A stretch of 5,706 nt of DNA, from contig JAJRSN010000389.1 in assembly GCA_024278715.1 (NCBI GenBank), positions 1 through 5,706 of the forward strand, in the 5' to 3' direction. The notes under the pieces are model-generated. The model was not told the DNA's origin. It did not search any database and saw nothing but the letters and a program-made list of their open reading frames with translations. A program made the translations under genes and the position numbers. The DNA is from Calditrichota bacterium. Its GTDB lineage: Bacteria; Calditrichota; Calditrichia; Calditrichales; Calditrichaceae. Position 1 is the first letter of the stretch. Each line of letters opens with the position of its first letter. Shown here in pieces: positions 5,469 to 5,706 of the stretch.

Positions 5469-5511
5469 AAAAGCTCCCCGTTCGGTACATTTTGCGGAAC
5501 GGGGAGTTTTT
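5469..5511 (+). terminator. Intrinsic terminator of fbaA, possibly bidirectional
   Basis: CTCCCCGTTC (5474-5483) pairs perfectly with GAACGGGGAG (5497-5506) over a 13-nt loop, and TTTTT (5507-5511) follows at once. The stem is GC-rich and begins 18 nt after the fbaA stop codon. The AAAA at 5469-5472 before the left arm would serve as the U-run on the opposite strand. No minus-strand gene is visible within the window to use it. Confidence 0.93.
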
Positions 5512-5524
5512 AGCTATCGATTTA

Positions 5525-5541
5525 CACTGATAACCACTGAT
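5525..5541. repeat. Direct repeat CACTGAT, 10-bp step (left flank)
   Basis: CACTGAT occurs at 5525-5531 and 5535-5541, exactly 10 bp apart. It abuts the T-run that opens the inverted repeat at 5542. The related CACCGAA units on the other flank share the 10-bp step. Confidence 0.5.
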
Positions 5542-5631
5542 TTTTTACCACAGAGAGCAATAAGGAATCACAGAGGTGACAAAAAGATTATTTAATTCTT
5601 CTGTGTTTCTCTGTGTCCTCCGTGGTAAAAA
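5542..5631. repeat. 90-bp inverted repeat of the ACCACAGAG/CTCTGTGGT kind
   Basis: TTTTTACCAC (5542-5551) and GTGGTAAAAA (5622-5631) are perfect 10-bp arms. Inside them CACAGAG occurs twice on the left (5549-5555, 5569-5575), and its complement CTCTGTG occurs on the right (5609-5615), with a shortened CTGTG before it (5601-5605). The central AT-rich part (5581-5600) separates the halves. Similar CACAGAG-rich palindromic spacers are scattered through many bacterial genomes, and I recognise this one as that kind from memory. No transposase is present, so it would be non-autonomous or simply a structural repeat. Confidence 0.7.
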
Positions 5632-5641
5632 CAATAAAAGC

Positions 5642-5669
5642 CACCGAATAACATCGAAATTCACCGAAA
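5642..5669. repeat. Three CAYCGAA units, 10-bp step (right flank)
   Basis: CACCGAA (5642-5648), CATCGAA (5652-5658) and CACCGAA (5662-5668) follow one another every 10 bp. One helical turn per unit puts all copies on the same DNA face. With the CACTGAT pair at 5525-5541 they frame the inverted repeat, which suggests one composite repeat element that may continue past the window end. Confidence 0.5.
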
Positions 5670-5706
5670 TAGTTTTTCTTTTACTACGAAACGCACGGAG
5701 AATTTC

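Noticed and set aside
5542..5631. CRISPR array or insertion sequence end
   Set aside because: There are no regularly spaced direct repeats of 24-40 bp and no transposase gene. The structure is one inverted repeat with short internal motifs.

Overview
The window looks like a piece of a bacterial chromosome with moderate GC genes and AT-rich, repeat-laden gaps. It carries three convincing genes, all on the + strand: a short NfeD-like membrane protein (893-1237), a Cu(I)-type P1B ATPase of 901 residues with an N-terminal YHS domain (1302-4007), and a class II fructose-bisphosphate aldolase of the E. coli FbaA type (4379-5455). Each has a purine-rich Shine-Dalgarno sequence 6-8 nt before its ATG. 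The organism cannot be fixed from the sequence. The YHS-HMA-HMA CopA, the FbaA-type aldolase, and intergenic DNA made of short degenerate repeats would suit the FCB group/Calditrichota or a deltaproteobacterium-like lineage. This is a low-confidence inference.

Layout. Positions 1 to about 700 hold no supportable gene. They are a patchwork of 7-bp-period arrays (GYRACRA, CYTTAAC and AAAGGAA types), a recurring AAGATTAAAG module and several hairpins. Positions 707-892 are the control region of the metal operon. They hold a perfect 16-bp palindrome, a partial second copy 31 bp downstream, and a near-consensus sigma-54 (-24/-12) promoter at 837-852. The predicted transcript start lies about 30 nt before the nfeD-like start codon. 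The nfeD-like gene and copA are 64 bp apart and probably co-transcribed.

The 371-bp gap 4008-4378 contains an 83-nt imperfect stem-loop (4077-4159), then a second hairpin region leading into fbaA. fbaA ends in a textbook intrinsic terminator (5469-5511). Past it lies a 90-bp inverted repeat of the ACCACAGAG...CTCTGTG...GTGGT kind (5542-5631), flanked by CACYGAW-type units spaced 10 bp apart.

How the parts work together. The ATPase exports Cu(I) from the cytoplasm. The NfeD-like protein may act in the membrane alongside it, but its role is unknown. The aldolase is a housekeeping glycolysis/gluconeogenesis enzyme, separated from the copper genes by the structured gap, and is probably an independent unit. 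The most interesting items are the possible sigma-54/activator control of a copper ATPase operon, the NfeD-CopA pairing, and the unexplained structured RNA/DNA elements between genes. No wholly new system is evident.
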